Shown piece by piece: positions 14,703 through 21,814 of a DNA stretch of 42,458 bases. The stretch is taken from positions 1-42,458 of the forward strand of contig JACQUA010000253.1 in NCBI GenBank assembly GCA_016210565.1. Reading direction: 5' to 3'. How positions within the stretch are numbered: the first letter of the stretch is position 1; every line of letters starts with the position of its first letter. Below the pieces are notes generated by a model. It was not told where the DNA came from. It saw only the letters and a list, made by a program, of their open reading frames with translations, and did no database searches. The position numbers and the translations under genes are program-made. Origin of the DNA: Chloroflexota bacterium (GTDB lineage: Bacteria > Chloroflexota > Dehalococcoidia > JACQUA01).

Positions 14703-14901
14703 TGGCCGCCTCCTCGGGAAACAGCTCAGTCTGAGGCGCTTTGAGTATCCTGGACAAGGCCCGCCTTAGCTTCGGCCAGGCTACCCGGGTCCCGGTTTCG
14801 ACGGCGCTCAGGTTCGTTGACGCTATCCTGGCCCGCCGCGCAACTTCGGTCTGAGAATAGCCCATCTTCCTGCGGTATTCCGCTACTCGGTTATTCGTCA
14901 C
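14689..14901 (-). CDS. XRE-family repressor
   Basis: This 70-residue Cro/CI-type HTH protein has the helices VAEYRRKMGYSQTEVARRAR and STNLSAVETGTRV. The GTG at 14901 is preferred over an upstream TTG because AGGGGGTG lies 5 bases before it. It diverges from the 15041-17229 operon, the normal place for a switch regulator. The intervening ~140 bases carry repeated ATATGCGC words that may be its operators. Confidence 0.78.
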   Translation of the reverse strand: MTNNRVAEYRRKMGYSQTEVARRARIASTNLSAVETGTRVAWPKLRRALSRILKAPQTELFPEEAANGGK

Positions 14902-14915
14902 GGTTTCACCCCCTA

Positions 14916-14945
14916 TTGACAAAATGGCTGCTTATCATTTATACT
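14916..14945 (+). promoter_or_regulatory. promoter of the integrase operon
   Basis: A perfect TTGACA (14916-14921), an 18-base spacer and TATACT (14940-14945) point toward the gene at 15041. The ~90-base leader holds a direct repeat ATATGCGC (14993-15000 and 15019-15026) and a 10-bp palindrome TATGCGCATA (15020-15029), candidate repressor sites. Confidence 0.65.
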
Positions 14946-15040
14946 TTAGGATAATGCTACCATAGCTTCGACCATCGTGCAATAACCGTCTGATATGCGC
15001 GCAATACAAACCAAGTGAATATGCGCATAGGATTAAGAAA

Positions 15041-16054
15041 ATGGGACTAAAGCCGAAAACACCCGAATGGATCGAGCAGGAAATCAGGGCCACGTGGTCC
15101 GAAGCGAAGGATGAGGGGCGGGACCTTACCGCAAGGGAATTGCGCGAGAACCTGAAAGACTTACTGAAGTCAAAGGAACTGGTTCACTTGTTGCCCAGCT
15201 TGCGCAAAGTCCAGTTGGTCTTGACGAAGGCACGCGCGGACTATCCGAAGATTGTGGCACAAGGGTTAGATACGGAATGGTCTCTCGCGGCCTCCAAGAA
15301 GCACCGAATCCCCCCGGAGGCGGACGGTGACCTTCTCAGAATATGGCGGTTCTGCAGGGTAGTCGGGCGCCGTTTTACCATCAGGGAAGCGCTATGGGCC
15401 TCGCGGCTGCGGCAACTCGTGCCCCTCGGCCAACTGCTTTCCCAAGCGCTCGACTATTCCCGGAGGGAGCGGTTCTCAGACAACTTCCAGACGGCGGACC
15501 TGGACGCCCGGATTGCTTTCATCGAGGGGGGAAAAACGCCGTGGCTCCATTGCGTCGCTGATGATGCCGGGGTTATGCCGCCGCACGACCTCAATCCGGG
15601 AGAACTTAGTAACTTTGGCGCTGATGACATGATGGTCAGCTTTCTAGATGTCGAGAAGCCAGGGCAAGCGGTTGAGCGAAAATTACTTCTAGACCTGGTA
15701 GACCAGCCGGACGCTCCGCTCAATTTCAGCCATGACGAAAGATTGTCCGAAGAAGGTGATATGGTCTACGCCCTCCGCCTGCGGAAGTTGTCTGAAGAAC
15801 TTCGATGGGACGGCCTGGACTGGAACACCATGCAGAAGGTAGCGAGACACCTTCACAAGGCAGTAGCAGGTGAGGAGCAGGAGATAAAACAAATGGGTGT
15901 CCCCTGGCTGCTCACGGGATTCCGCGGGCCGTCCGGGGAGGACCGCCCATCAAAGCAGTCCCTGGACGGCATCCTGGAACAGGTCAACAAGACGCCAGCG
16001 GTTGACAAAAAGCCCACGATTCGCAAAAAAACAACGAAGAAGGGAGAAAAATGA
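15041..16054 (+). CDS. unknown protein translationally coupled to the integrase
   Basis: I do not recognise this 337-residue protein. It is soluble and charged, with a helical N-terminal third (PEWIEQEIRATWSEAKDEGR), a central WRFCRVVGRRFTIREALWA block and a Lys-rich tail (KKPTIRKKTTKKGEK). There are no membrane segments or known catalytic motifs. Its TGA overlaps the integrase ATG (ATGA), so the two are translated together. That suggests a partner in recombination or its control, for example a directionality or accessory factor, though it is large for that. It is driven by the divergent promoter opposite the repressor. Confidence 0.75.
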   Translation: MGLKPKTPEWIEQEIRATWSEAKDEGRDLTARELRENLKDLLKSKELVHLLPSLRKVQLVLTKARADYPKIVAQGLDTEWSLAASKKHRIPPEADGDLLRIWRFCRVVGRRFTIREALWASRLRQLVPLGQLLSQALDYSRRERFSDNFQTADLDARIAFIEGGKTPWLHCVADDAGVMPPHDLNPGELSNFGADDMMVSFLDVEKPGQAVERKLLLDLVDQPDAPLNFSHDERLSEEGDMVYALRLRKLSEELRWDGLDWNTMQKVARHLHKAVAGEEQEIKQMGVPWLLTGFRGPSGEDRPSKQSLDGILEQVNKTPAVDKKPTIRKKTTKKGEK

Positions 16055-17229
16055 GAGGCCACATCACACCAAGAGGCAAAAACACCTGGCGGCTTCAAAT
16101 CTACACTGGAACCGCCCCGGACGGGAAGCCGAGCCGCCATACCGAGACCGTGCATGGCGGAAAGAAGGCGGCGCAACAGAGGATGAATGAACTGCTGGTC
16201 AGCCTGGAAAAGGGCGTCTACACCCCACCGGGACGGCTTACCGTGGCGGAGCACCTAAAGAACTGGCTTGAAGGGTACGTCAAGACGAATTGCACGGACC
16301 GCACCTTTGACGGCTACCAATCCATCATTGACCGCCACTTGATACCGGCCCTGGGACACCTTCAACTAAAGCAGCTACTTCCGCAGGCGATACAGTCTTA
16401 TTACGGGCAGGCGGTATCAGACCTATCCCCCCGGACAGTTCACCACCAGCACCGGGTATTGTCTCAGTCCTTGAAGTATGCCGTTCGCCAGGGGTACCTG
16501 GGCCGCAATCCCGCCGAACTGGTGGACCCACCAACGCCGCGCAAGAAGCCTATGCGAACGTTGACGCCGGGTGAAGTTGGCGTCCTGCTGGAAGCCGCCG
16601 CCGACAACTACTATTACCCCGCAATCTACACCGCCGTAAGCACGGGGCTTCGCCAGGCGGAATTGCTGGGCTTAAGGTGGCGTGATTGCGATCTTGATAT
16701 GCTTTCCCTGTCGGTTTCTCGGACGCTGTATAAGCGCCGGGGCGTCTGCCGGTTCAAAGAGCCTAAAACGGGTCATTCCGGGCGCTGCGTGGCCATGACG
16801 CCAAAGCTGGCCTTGTTCCTGCGGGAATACCGTCGTGAGAGTGAAGCGATTTACTCCCAATTGGGAAAGCAGTTAGGTCTTGATGATCTGGTCTTCACCT
16901 CGGTGGAATTCAAGCCGGTCGATCCCGGGGTTCTCAGTCATGCCTTCAGCAGAATCGCCAGGCGCGCCGGGCTGGAAGAGGTGCACTTCCACACCCTTCG
17001 CCATACCTTCGCCTCCCTGATGCTGCTGCGCGGCGCGAAGCCAAAGGTAATCAGCGAGGCCCTGGGCCACAGTTCGGTAGCCTTTACAATGGATGTCTAC
17101 TCCCATATAATTGAGGGCATGCAGTCAGACGCTATGGCGCTCTTGGACCAGGTCTTGCCGCCGGGCATTTCCGCGAAACATAACACCAAAATAACACCAA
17201 CAGTAGACATAACGTCAGCCGCCGAGTGA
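16051..17229 (+). CDS. tyrosine recombinase (site-specific integrase)
   Basis: This 392-residue phage/ICE integrase has an AP2-like arm-binding N-terminus (about 1-60), a SAM-like core-binding domain (about 63-150) and a catalytic domain (about 165-365). The active site is visible: Arg201 (STGLRQAELLGL), His314 and Arg317 (HTLRHTF), His340 (EALGH) and nucleophile Tyr350 (DVYSHII). The gene ends 15 bases before tRNA-Thr, whose 5' half is the attachment core. It therefore catalyses integration and excision of this element. Its 3' end contains one of the two TAACACC-pair repeats. A decayed relative of the same 3' end lies left of the element. Confidence 0.95.
   Translation: MRGHITPRGKNTWRLQIYTGTAPDGKPSRHTETVHGGKKAAQQRMNELLVSLEKGVYTPPGRLTVAEHLKNWLEGYVKTNCTDRTFDGYQSIIDRHLIPALGHLQLKQLLPQAIQSYYGQAVSDLSPRTVHHQHRVLSQSLKYAVRQGYLGRNPAELVDPPTPRKKPMRTLTPGEVGVLLEAAADNYYYPAIYTAVSTGLRQAELLGLRWRDCDLDMLSLSVSRTLYKRRGVCRFKEPKTGHSGRCVAMTPKLALFLREYRRESEAIYSQLGKQLGLDDLVFTSVEFKPVDPGVLSHAFSRIARRAGLEEVHFHTLRHTFASLMLLRGAKPKVISEALGHSSVAFTMDVYSHIIEGMQSDAMALLDQVLPPGISAKHNTKITPTVDITSAAE
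17181..17198. repeat. right copy of the TAACACC pair (candidate arm site)
   Basis: These 18 bases are identical to 7107-7124 and in the same orientation. They lie within the integrase coding sequence, 45 bp before the attachment core. Confidence 0.6.
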
Positions 17230-17242
17230 AAGACAGATACGC

Positions 17243-17281
17243 ATGCCAGCGTAGCTCAGGGGTAGAGCAGCGGTTTCGTAA
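17243..17281 (+). other. attR: attachment core within tRNA-Thr
   Basis: These 39 bases are identical to 6950-6988. The core covers the tRNA from two bases before its 5' end through the anticodon loop, so the element supplies the 5' half of the present tRNA. Confidence 0.9.
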
Positions 17282-17319
17282 ACCGCCGGTCGTAGGTTCG
17301 AATCCCACCGCTGGCTCCA
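17245..17319 (+). tRNA. tRNA-Thr (anticodon CGT)
   Basis: The 75-nt gene includes an encoded CCA. The acceptor stem GCCAGCG/CGCTGGC, D-arm GCTC/GAGC, anticodon stem GCGGT/ACCGC with loop TTCGTAA, and T-loop TTCGAAT are all present. The T-stem has one A-C mismatch (GTAGG/CCCAC). Anticodon CGU reads ACG threonine codons. The 5' half serves as the integration target of the element, and upstream promoter sequence is now element DNA. Confidence 0.95.
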
Positions 17320-17388
17320 GGTGGCCGTTGACGTCTTGCATCGTTATTGTCGTTGCGTTTCTACCAAGCTAAAGTTGGCCTTTCGCGT

Positions 17389-17829
17389 ATGGGCATAGCA
17401 GAGCGCTGGTTACGGTTCAAACCCCTCCCCCCTGACATCCGGGAGCGACCTGGCCTTTTGAAGCCGGTTTTCCGGCGTGACGGCGTGCGGTTGGCCGACC
17501 TCTTCGGTTCCCTGGCGGCGGGGAGGGAACCGGACGATGTGGACCTGGCGGTCCTCCCCAGGAACGGCGACCTCAGCCCGTTGAGGCAGGCTATTATGAA
17601 GGACCTGGACACCGAGCGGGTGGACCTGGTCAACCTGAAGGCAGCTTCACCTGTTCTGAAGTTCGAGGTCGTCAGCAGCGGGCGGCTCATCTGCAAGACG
17701 GACGATATGACGGAGAACGAGTTCGAGACCGCCGTCCTGCGCGAGTACCACGATACGGCCCACCTGAGAGCCAGGCAGGCAGAGATGTTGCGGGAGAGGA
17801 CCAGCCTGTGGTTATCAAAAAAGAAATAG
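17389..17829 (+). CDS. MNT-domain nucleotidyltransferase (MntA-type antitoxin)
   Basis: This protein of about 146 residues contains a minimal nucleotidyltransferase domain. The signature LFGSLAAGREPDDVDLAVL gives GS-x8-D-x-D, two residues shorter than the usual GS-x10-D-x-D. MntA proteins neutralise the paired HEPN ribonuclease HepT by AMPylation. Here the downstream HEPN gene starts inside this one (22-base overlap), the standard operon layout. ATG at 17389 is the likeliest start, though no strong ribosome-binding site is visible. The pair sits immediately 3' of the tRNA-Thr integration site, outside the element repeat. The C-terminus is helical (ETAVLREYHDTAHLRARQAE). Confidence 0.78.
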   Translation: MGIAERWLRFKPLPPDIRERPGLLKPVFRRDGVRLADLFGSLAAGREPDDVDLAVLPRNGDLSPLRQAIMKDLDTERVDLVNLKAASPVLKFEVVSSGRLICKTDDMTENEFETAVLREYHDTAHLRARQAEMLRERTSLWLSKKK

Positions 17830-18983
17830 TCCTGGAGAAGCTCAAGGAGCTCGACACGATCGTGCAGGAGCTTGCGCTTTGCCGAGACAGGGCCGCTGAA
17901 GAAATAGCCTCGTCGCTCAGCCTGCGCTGGATGGTTGAGCGAGGCCTCATTGCCACCGCCGGCCTGATTCTGGACGTCGCCGAACATATCTTGAGTGGCC
18001 GCTTCGGAGTCTGCCCCCAAGACCTACGAAGATTCTCTGCGCCTTCTGCGTGAAAAGCAGGTGATTTCGGAGAGGTTGTATCGCAAACTGAAAGGCCTGG
18101 GCGGTTTCCGCAATGTACTGGTCCACGAGTATAGGGCCGTCAGTATCGAAGAACTGGCGCGCAACCTCGGTCAAGCCCTCACCGTTTTGCCCGCCTATTC
18201 ATCCGAAATCCTCCCCCCGGTACCGGCGGCGATGCCTGCCGGCTCCGCACCCGCACAGGCAACCCCCACACCCCAGCCGCGCCAAGCCCAGTCCTATATG
18301 CCCTGGGCAATAGCGGCGGGCAGGGAAGGTAATGCCGACCGGGTCTACGTACTGGACGGTGGCAACAAGCAGGTATTCAAGCTTCTCCCGGTGGGATGGC
18401 CCTGGGCGGGTGGCCAATCAAAGCTGGTTGTCAACAGACGCTTTCAGGAATAGCGACAGGCAAAGAAGGTGCTACGGACTACGTCTTTGTGCTGGACAGT
18501 GGCAACAACTGCGTGTTCCGGTTTGCGCCCAGTGGAATAGCGGCGGGCCAGTGGCTCATCGAGGCCGGCGGTCAACCTCAGACGCTTCCCGCGATAGCGG
18601 CATGCAAGGAAGGTGGTGCAGACTACGTCTTTGTGCTCGACGGTGGTAACAACCGGGTGCTCAAGTTCCAACCCAGCGGGGAGGCGGCGGGCCAGTGGGC
18701 CGTTCAAGCGGGCGGTCAACTTCAGACACTATCGGGAATAGCCGCGGGGAAGGAAGGTAACGCAGACTATGTCTTTTTGCTGGACAGTCGGAACAACCGG
18801 GTGCTCAAGTTCACTCCCAGCGGCATGGCTGCCGAACAGGGGGTCATCGACACTGGCGGCCAACCTCAGGCGCCTTCCGGGATAGCAGCGGGGAAAGAAG
18901 GTAACACGGATTATGTCTTTGTGCTGGACAGTGGTAACAGCCGGGTGGTCAAGCTAGACACCGGCGGGAGGGCAGTGGGGTAG
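17808..18983 (+). pseudogene. HepT-like HEPN protein fused to NHL-like repeats, two frameshifts
   Basis: Starting with GTG at 17808, frame 1 encodes the first half of a HepT-type HEPN domain (EKLKELDTIVQELAL to ATAGLILDVAEHIL). Near 18008-18012 the homology shifts to the +1 frame and continues through SAPKTYEDSLRLLRE to the catalytic R-x4-H motif in GFRNVLVHEYR. That frame goes on through a Pro/Ala linker (about 18220-18295) into the first NHL-like repeat. Near 18390 it shifts back to the original frame, which runs through four more 48-residue repeats to the stop at 18983. Removing one base at the first site and adding one at the second gives a single HEPN-linker-NHL protein of about 390 residues. 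This could be a pseudogene, recoding, or two compensating sequence errors. Confidence 0.68.
18307..18970 (+). repeat. five 144-bp (48-residue) NHL-like repeats
   Basis: Units begin near 18307, 18447, 18591, 18735 and 18879. The consensus runs GIAAGKEGNADYVFVLDSGN, then NRVLKFTPSGMAAGQW and a GGQPQTLS linker. The last four are exactly 144 bp apart; the first spacing is 140 bp because it contains the second frameshift. The pattern resembles NHL beta-propeller blades. Confidence 0.85.
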
Positions 18984-19049
18984 TGGAAATACCGATGGCC
19001 GGTTAATCTGAATGGCAACCTATCAGTCGGAGGAGATCCAGCAATGGAT

Positions 19050-19183
19050 CTGCAACTCAGACACTGGTAACAGCGTTCGGCGCCCGTAACGACAGGGCTT
19101 GCCACTGTCGTTCGCAGATAGCTGCCAGCGTTCCGACACCCGCGAGGGGTGTCGCTACTCGTTTCCCCAAGTCTGAGTTGCAG
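19050..19183. repeat. 134-bp structured palindromic element
   Basis: A 13-bp perfect inverted repeat (CTGCAACTCAGAC / GTCTGAGTTGCAG) encloses further hairpins: AACGACAG...CTGTCGTT at about 19089-19113 and ACACC...GGTGT near 19137-19152. It has no coding potential. It may be a MITE or a structured RNA before the Crp/Fnr gene. The rest of 18984-19241 holds only the operator described next. Confidence 0.65.
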
Positions 19184-19206
19184 GGATGGACGAAGGAATG
19201 TGACGA

Positions 19207-19225
19207 TACCATACAAAGTATGGTA
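19207..19225 (+). promoter_or_regulatory. operator-like palindrome before the Crp/Fnr-type gene
   Basis: TACCATAC-AAA-GTATGGTA is a perfect 8-3-8 inverted repeat ending 16 bases before the ATG at 19242. Its position suggests autoregulation. The same 8-3-8 geometry is seen at 34490-34508. Confidence 0.6.
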
Positions 19226-19241
19226 AACTCTCGTCGTTCCT

Positions 19242-20297
19242 ATGAATGACATCCAGACCAGTATAGCTCGACTCCAGGCGAAGGGCTGGACTATCGCCGC
19301 GCTGGCGGACGAGTTAGACCTGACTGCGAATGCCGTTGAAAAGTGGAAGGCAGGCGACAGGCACCCGGCCAACCGCAAAGCGACCCTTGCCCTCCTGGAC
19401 CGGCTGGCCAGGAAAAAGCGTGTCCCTGGAAGACACGGCGGCGAGAACAGTGTCAGGCGGACCCGCGCCGCCGAGGGGACCCGCCCGCCCGACAGCGCGG
19501 ATGCCAGCCCCCCTTACCACTCCATGACAGCAGCAAGTCGCCGGCAAAGCCCGGCCGCAGGGGCCGCTCACTCCCCTACCCCCGCCACATCCGACACCAG
19601 CAAGGCCGCTTCCCTGAGAAGGTCATCATTGTTTTCCGACCTCGAGGAAAAGCATCTGATCGAGCTTTCCCGGCTGGCTGCGGAGCGGAGCCTGAAAGCC
19701 GGTCAATTCCTGTTTTTCGAAGGCGACCCGACCACTTCCTCTTATCTGGTGGTCTCAGGCATCGTCAAGCTGCTGAGGCATTCGACTTCGGGCGTAGACC
19801 TCATAACGGGCGTCTACGGGGAGGGAGATATGCTGGGAACAACCCTCCTTTTTGTTGACGGGCTGCATCCATCGTCCGCGCAGGCCATAGTGGATACGAG
19901 GGTACTGTCCATCAGCCGCAGTGACCTCATTGCCTTTCTACATCACAATCCAGAACTGAGCACTCGAATCCTGGGCAAGATGCTTGCGGTGGCAGGTCAA
20001 CGACGCCAGGCTGCCATTGCCCGGCTCAGTGAACTGGCCAGTGAGAAGACGGAATGCCGCCTGTCCCGCCTCCTGCTGGCTCTTTCGCTGGCGCTTGGCC
20101 CCAGCGTTCCTCTCACGCGACGCGAGATCGCGGAGATGTCCGGGACAACCACCGAAACCACGGCGCGATTCATCAGCCGGTTGGGGCGCGCGGGGATCGT
20201 GCAATCGCTTCGCGGAAGAGTGATCGTTGTGGACGAGGAGCGCCTGCGGCGACTGGCCGCGGGGGCGGCGGCCACGACGATCCCGCTGCCTGTTTGA
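19242..20297 (+). CDS. Crp/Fnr-type regulator with an additional N-terminal HTH
   Basis: This 351-residue protein has an unusual order of domains. Residues 1-60 form an HTH module (TIAALADELDLTANAVEKWK, PANRKATLALLDRLA). A Pro/Ser/Ala-rich linker follows (about 60-125), then a cyclic-nucleotide-binding-type beta-roll (about 126-240) and a C-terminal Crp winged helix (about 285-345; LTRREIAEMSGTTTETTARF). The phosphate-binding cassette lacks the Arg-Ser of cAMP-binding CRP (it reads FVDGLHPSSAQA), and no Cys cluster for an FNR iron-sulfur centre is present, so the ligand is unknown. Normal family members are ~220-240 residues. A perfect operator-like palindrome lies just upstream. Confidence 0.82.
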   Translation: MNDIQTSIARLQAKGWTIAALADELDLTANAVEKWKAGDRHPANRKATLALLDRLARKKRVPGRHGGENSVRRTRAAEGTRPPDSADASPPYHSMTAASRRQSPAAGAAHSPTPATSDTSKAASLRRSSLFSDLEEKHLIELSRLAAERSLKAGQFLFFEGDPTTSSYLVVSGIVKLLRHSTSGVDLITGVYGEGDMLGTTLLFVDGLHPSSAQAIVDTRVLSISRSDLIAFLHHNPELSTRILGKMLAVAGQRRQAAIARLSELASEKTECRLSRLLLALSLALGPSVPLTRREIAEMSGTTTETTARFISRLGRAGIVQSLRGRVIVVDEERLRRLAAGAAATTIPLPV

Positions 20298-20455
20298 CCC
20301 AAATCATTGAACTCACCCGCCGGGCGGCTTACACTCAATGACCGATGACGAAGCCTGTCGCCGCACCGGGGATCCAAATGATGAGTGACCAAAAAGCACC
20401 GTCATTCGCAATCGGTCATCTTACCCCAGGCTTGTCCGGGTCAGGAGCTAATCTG

Positions 20456-20803
20456 ATGGATGCTTCTCACGCCTTCGCCAGCAATGTGGCGAATACCAGA
20501 TTCGAAGATATTCCTGCTGATGCGGTAAAGGTCGCAAAAAATAGCTATCCTGGACACGTTGGGATGTACCTTAGCCGCGAGCACGTTGGCTTCCGGCTGT
20601 CGCGAGGTGGTCGAGCTGGTTAAAGGAGGAGGGGGAAAAGAGGAGAGCACTATAATAGGTTTTGGCGGCAGGGTGCCATCATGGATGGCGGCCCTGACTC
20701 TGTCAAGCCATTCACGAAGGAACATCTCCAGAATGTGATCGCCATGGTCGTGAACCTGGAACAAATAGAGAATGTCAGCGCCGTTGTCCGGCTGCTGGCC
20801 TGA
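20456..20803 (+). pseudogene. MmgE/PrpD family pseudogene with internal deletion
   Basis: With AGGAG 8 bases upstream, the ATG at 20456 starts SHAFASNVANTRFEDIPADA, the N-terminus of MmgE/PrpD proteins (2-methylcitrate dehydratase-like). A single extra base near 20543 breaks the frame; the +1 frame continues ILDTLGCTLAAS and VVELVKGGGGKEESTIIGFG to about 20692. There the sequence jumps to the family's C-terminus (KPFTKEHLQNVIAMVVNLEQ, VVRLLA, stop). More than 300 central residues are missing. It precedes the SDR gene by 15 bases and probably was the first gene of that operon. Confidence 0.8.
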
Positions 20804-20818
20804 AAGCGGGAGTTGAAA

Positions 20819-21667
20819 ATGCGAGGGATAGCAGGTAAGATAGCCATTGTCACCGGCGCCGCCGGAATGGGAGGCATAGGTCGCGCCATCGCGTTGCGTC
20901 TGGCGCAGGAAGGCGCCGATGTAGCGGTAACCGATATTAAGCGTCTTCCCGGGCAAATCCCGGCTGAGGAAGTCACCGCAAACTGGCAGGGAATCCACAG
21001 CGTGGCCAGGGAAATTGAAGCGTTGGGCCGGCGGTCTCTTCCGGTATACGCCAACATAGCTTCCAGTACTGAGGTGCAGGCTATGGTGGAACAGGTCGTG
21101 AAGAGATTTGGCAGATTGGACATCATGGTGAACAATGCCCGCGCGCAGTTTGGAGCGGACCAGGTCCTCATGGTTGAGCTTGAAGAATCTGAGCTGGAAC
21201 GTGTCTTAGCCGTCAACGTCAAGGGCACTTTCCTTTGCTGCAAGGCAGCCGCCCTGGAGATGATAAAACAACAGGACGGCGGTACTATCATAAACATTTC
21301 GTCTATGGCGGGTAAGAAAGCGGTCCCCCGGAGGGGAGCCTACTCCACCTCGAAATTCGCGATAATGGGCCTCACGCAGGTATTAGCCCTGGAGCTTGCG
21401 CCCCATGGGATCAGGGTCAACGCCATTTGCCCCGGGCTGGTGGATTCAGGCAGGGTTAATCCTAACGAAAAGATGGCGGCGGAGCGGGAAGGTATCCCGG
21501 TTGAAGTCTATTGCGCCCGGAGAATAAAGGCGCGCGGCGCCCAGATTCCTCTGGGGGTCGCCTCGCCGGGGGACGTCGCCGCCGTGGCCGCCTTCCTGGC
21601 GTCAACGGACTCCAACCGCCTCACGGGAGAGGCAATAAACGCCACCGGTGGGGAACTGATGGATTAG
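20819..21667 (+). CDS. short-chain dehydrogenase/reductase
   Basis: This 282-residue SDR resembles 3-oxoacyl-ACP/CoA reductases. It has the cofactor loop TGAAGMGGIGRA, an NNA motif (MVNNARAQFG), catalytic Ser in INISSMAG and Tyr-Lys in RGAYSTSKFA, then CPGLVDSG. ATG at 20819 has GGGAG 6 bases upstream. A ~15-residue insertion after the first helix (DIKRLPGQIPAEEVTANWQG) makes it longer than typical members. It follows the MmgE remnant directly, so it probably acts in acyl-CoA or hydroxyacid catabolism; the substrate is unknown. Confidence 0.87.
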   Translation: MRGIAGKIAIVTGAAGMGGIGRAIALRLAQEGADVAVTDIKRLPGQIPAEEVTANWQGIHSVAREIEALGRRSLPVYANIASSTEVQAMVEQVVKRFGRLDIMVNNARAQFGADQVLMVELEESELERVLAVNVKGTFLCCKAAALEMIKQQDGGTIINISSMAGKKAVPRRGAYSTSKFAIMGLTQVLALELAPHGIRVNAICPGLVDSGRVNPNEKMAAEREGIPVEVYCARRIKARGAQIPLGVASPGDVAAVAAFLASTDSNRLTGEAINATGGELMD

Positions 21668-21701
21668 CCCGGGGATGAAAATGACCAGCATCGTCCGAGC
21701 A

Positions 21702-21771
21702 CCGTAGGGGCAAACCCGTGTGTTCGCCCGCCGGCGGGTCCCGACTTGTCGGGATGGGTCTGCCCCTACGG
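21702..21771. repeat. CCGTAGGGGC palindromic repeat, copy 1
   Basis: Arms CCGTAGGGGCA / TGCCCCTACGG enclose smaller palindromes (CCCGCCGGCGGG, TCCCGACTTGTCGGGA). A second member lies at 26276-26353; next to both is the word TCGGACGATGC in matching relative position. Confidence 0.75.
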
Positions 21772-21814
21772 ACTCCCATAGCGGTCAAAGGAAAAGAACG
21801 GGAGGGAGACAAAT

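Larger units (their letters stand above)
6950..17281 (+). mobile_element. ~10.3 kb integrative element in tRNA-Thr(CGU)
   Basis: The element is bounded by a 39-bp direct repeat of the tRNA-Thr 5' half; excision would remove about 10,293 bp and restore an intact tRNA. A tyrosine integrase lies next to the right end and reads toward the tRNA. Early-type genes fill the rest: repressor, excisionase-like HTH, primase-helicase, nuclease candidate and several zinc-ribbon proteins, most on the minus strand with start/stop overlaps. There are no capsid, tail, terminase, relaxase or type IV secretion genes. It could be a satellite or plasmid-like integrative element that depends on a helper for transfer; the sequence does not settle this. 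Confidence 0.88.

Noticed and set aside
17347..17388. Longer start (TTG) for the MNT gene
   Set aside because: The added 14 residues match nothing in the family and the upstream bases show no ribosome-binding site.
20342..20455. Separate small gene before the MmgE/PrpD remnant
   Set aside because: The frame opens upstream of the remnant, but the ribosome-binding site and family similarity begin at 20456.
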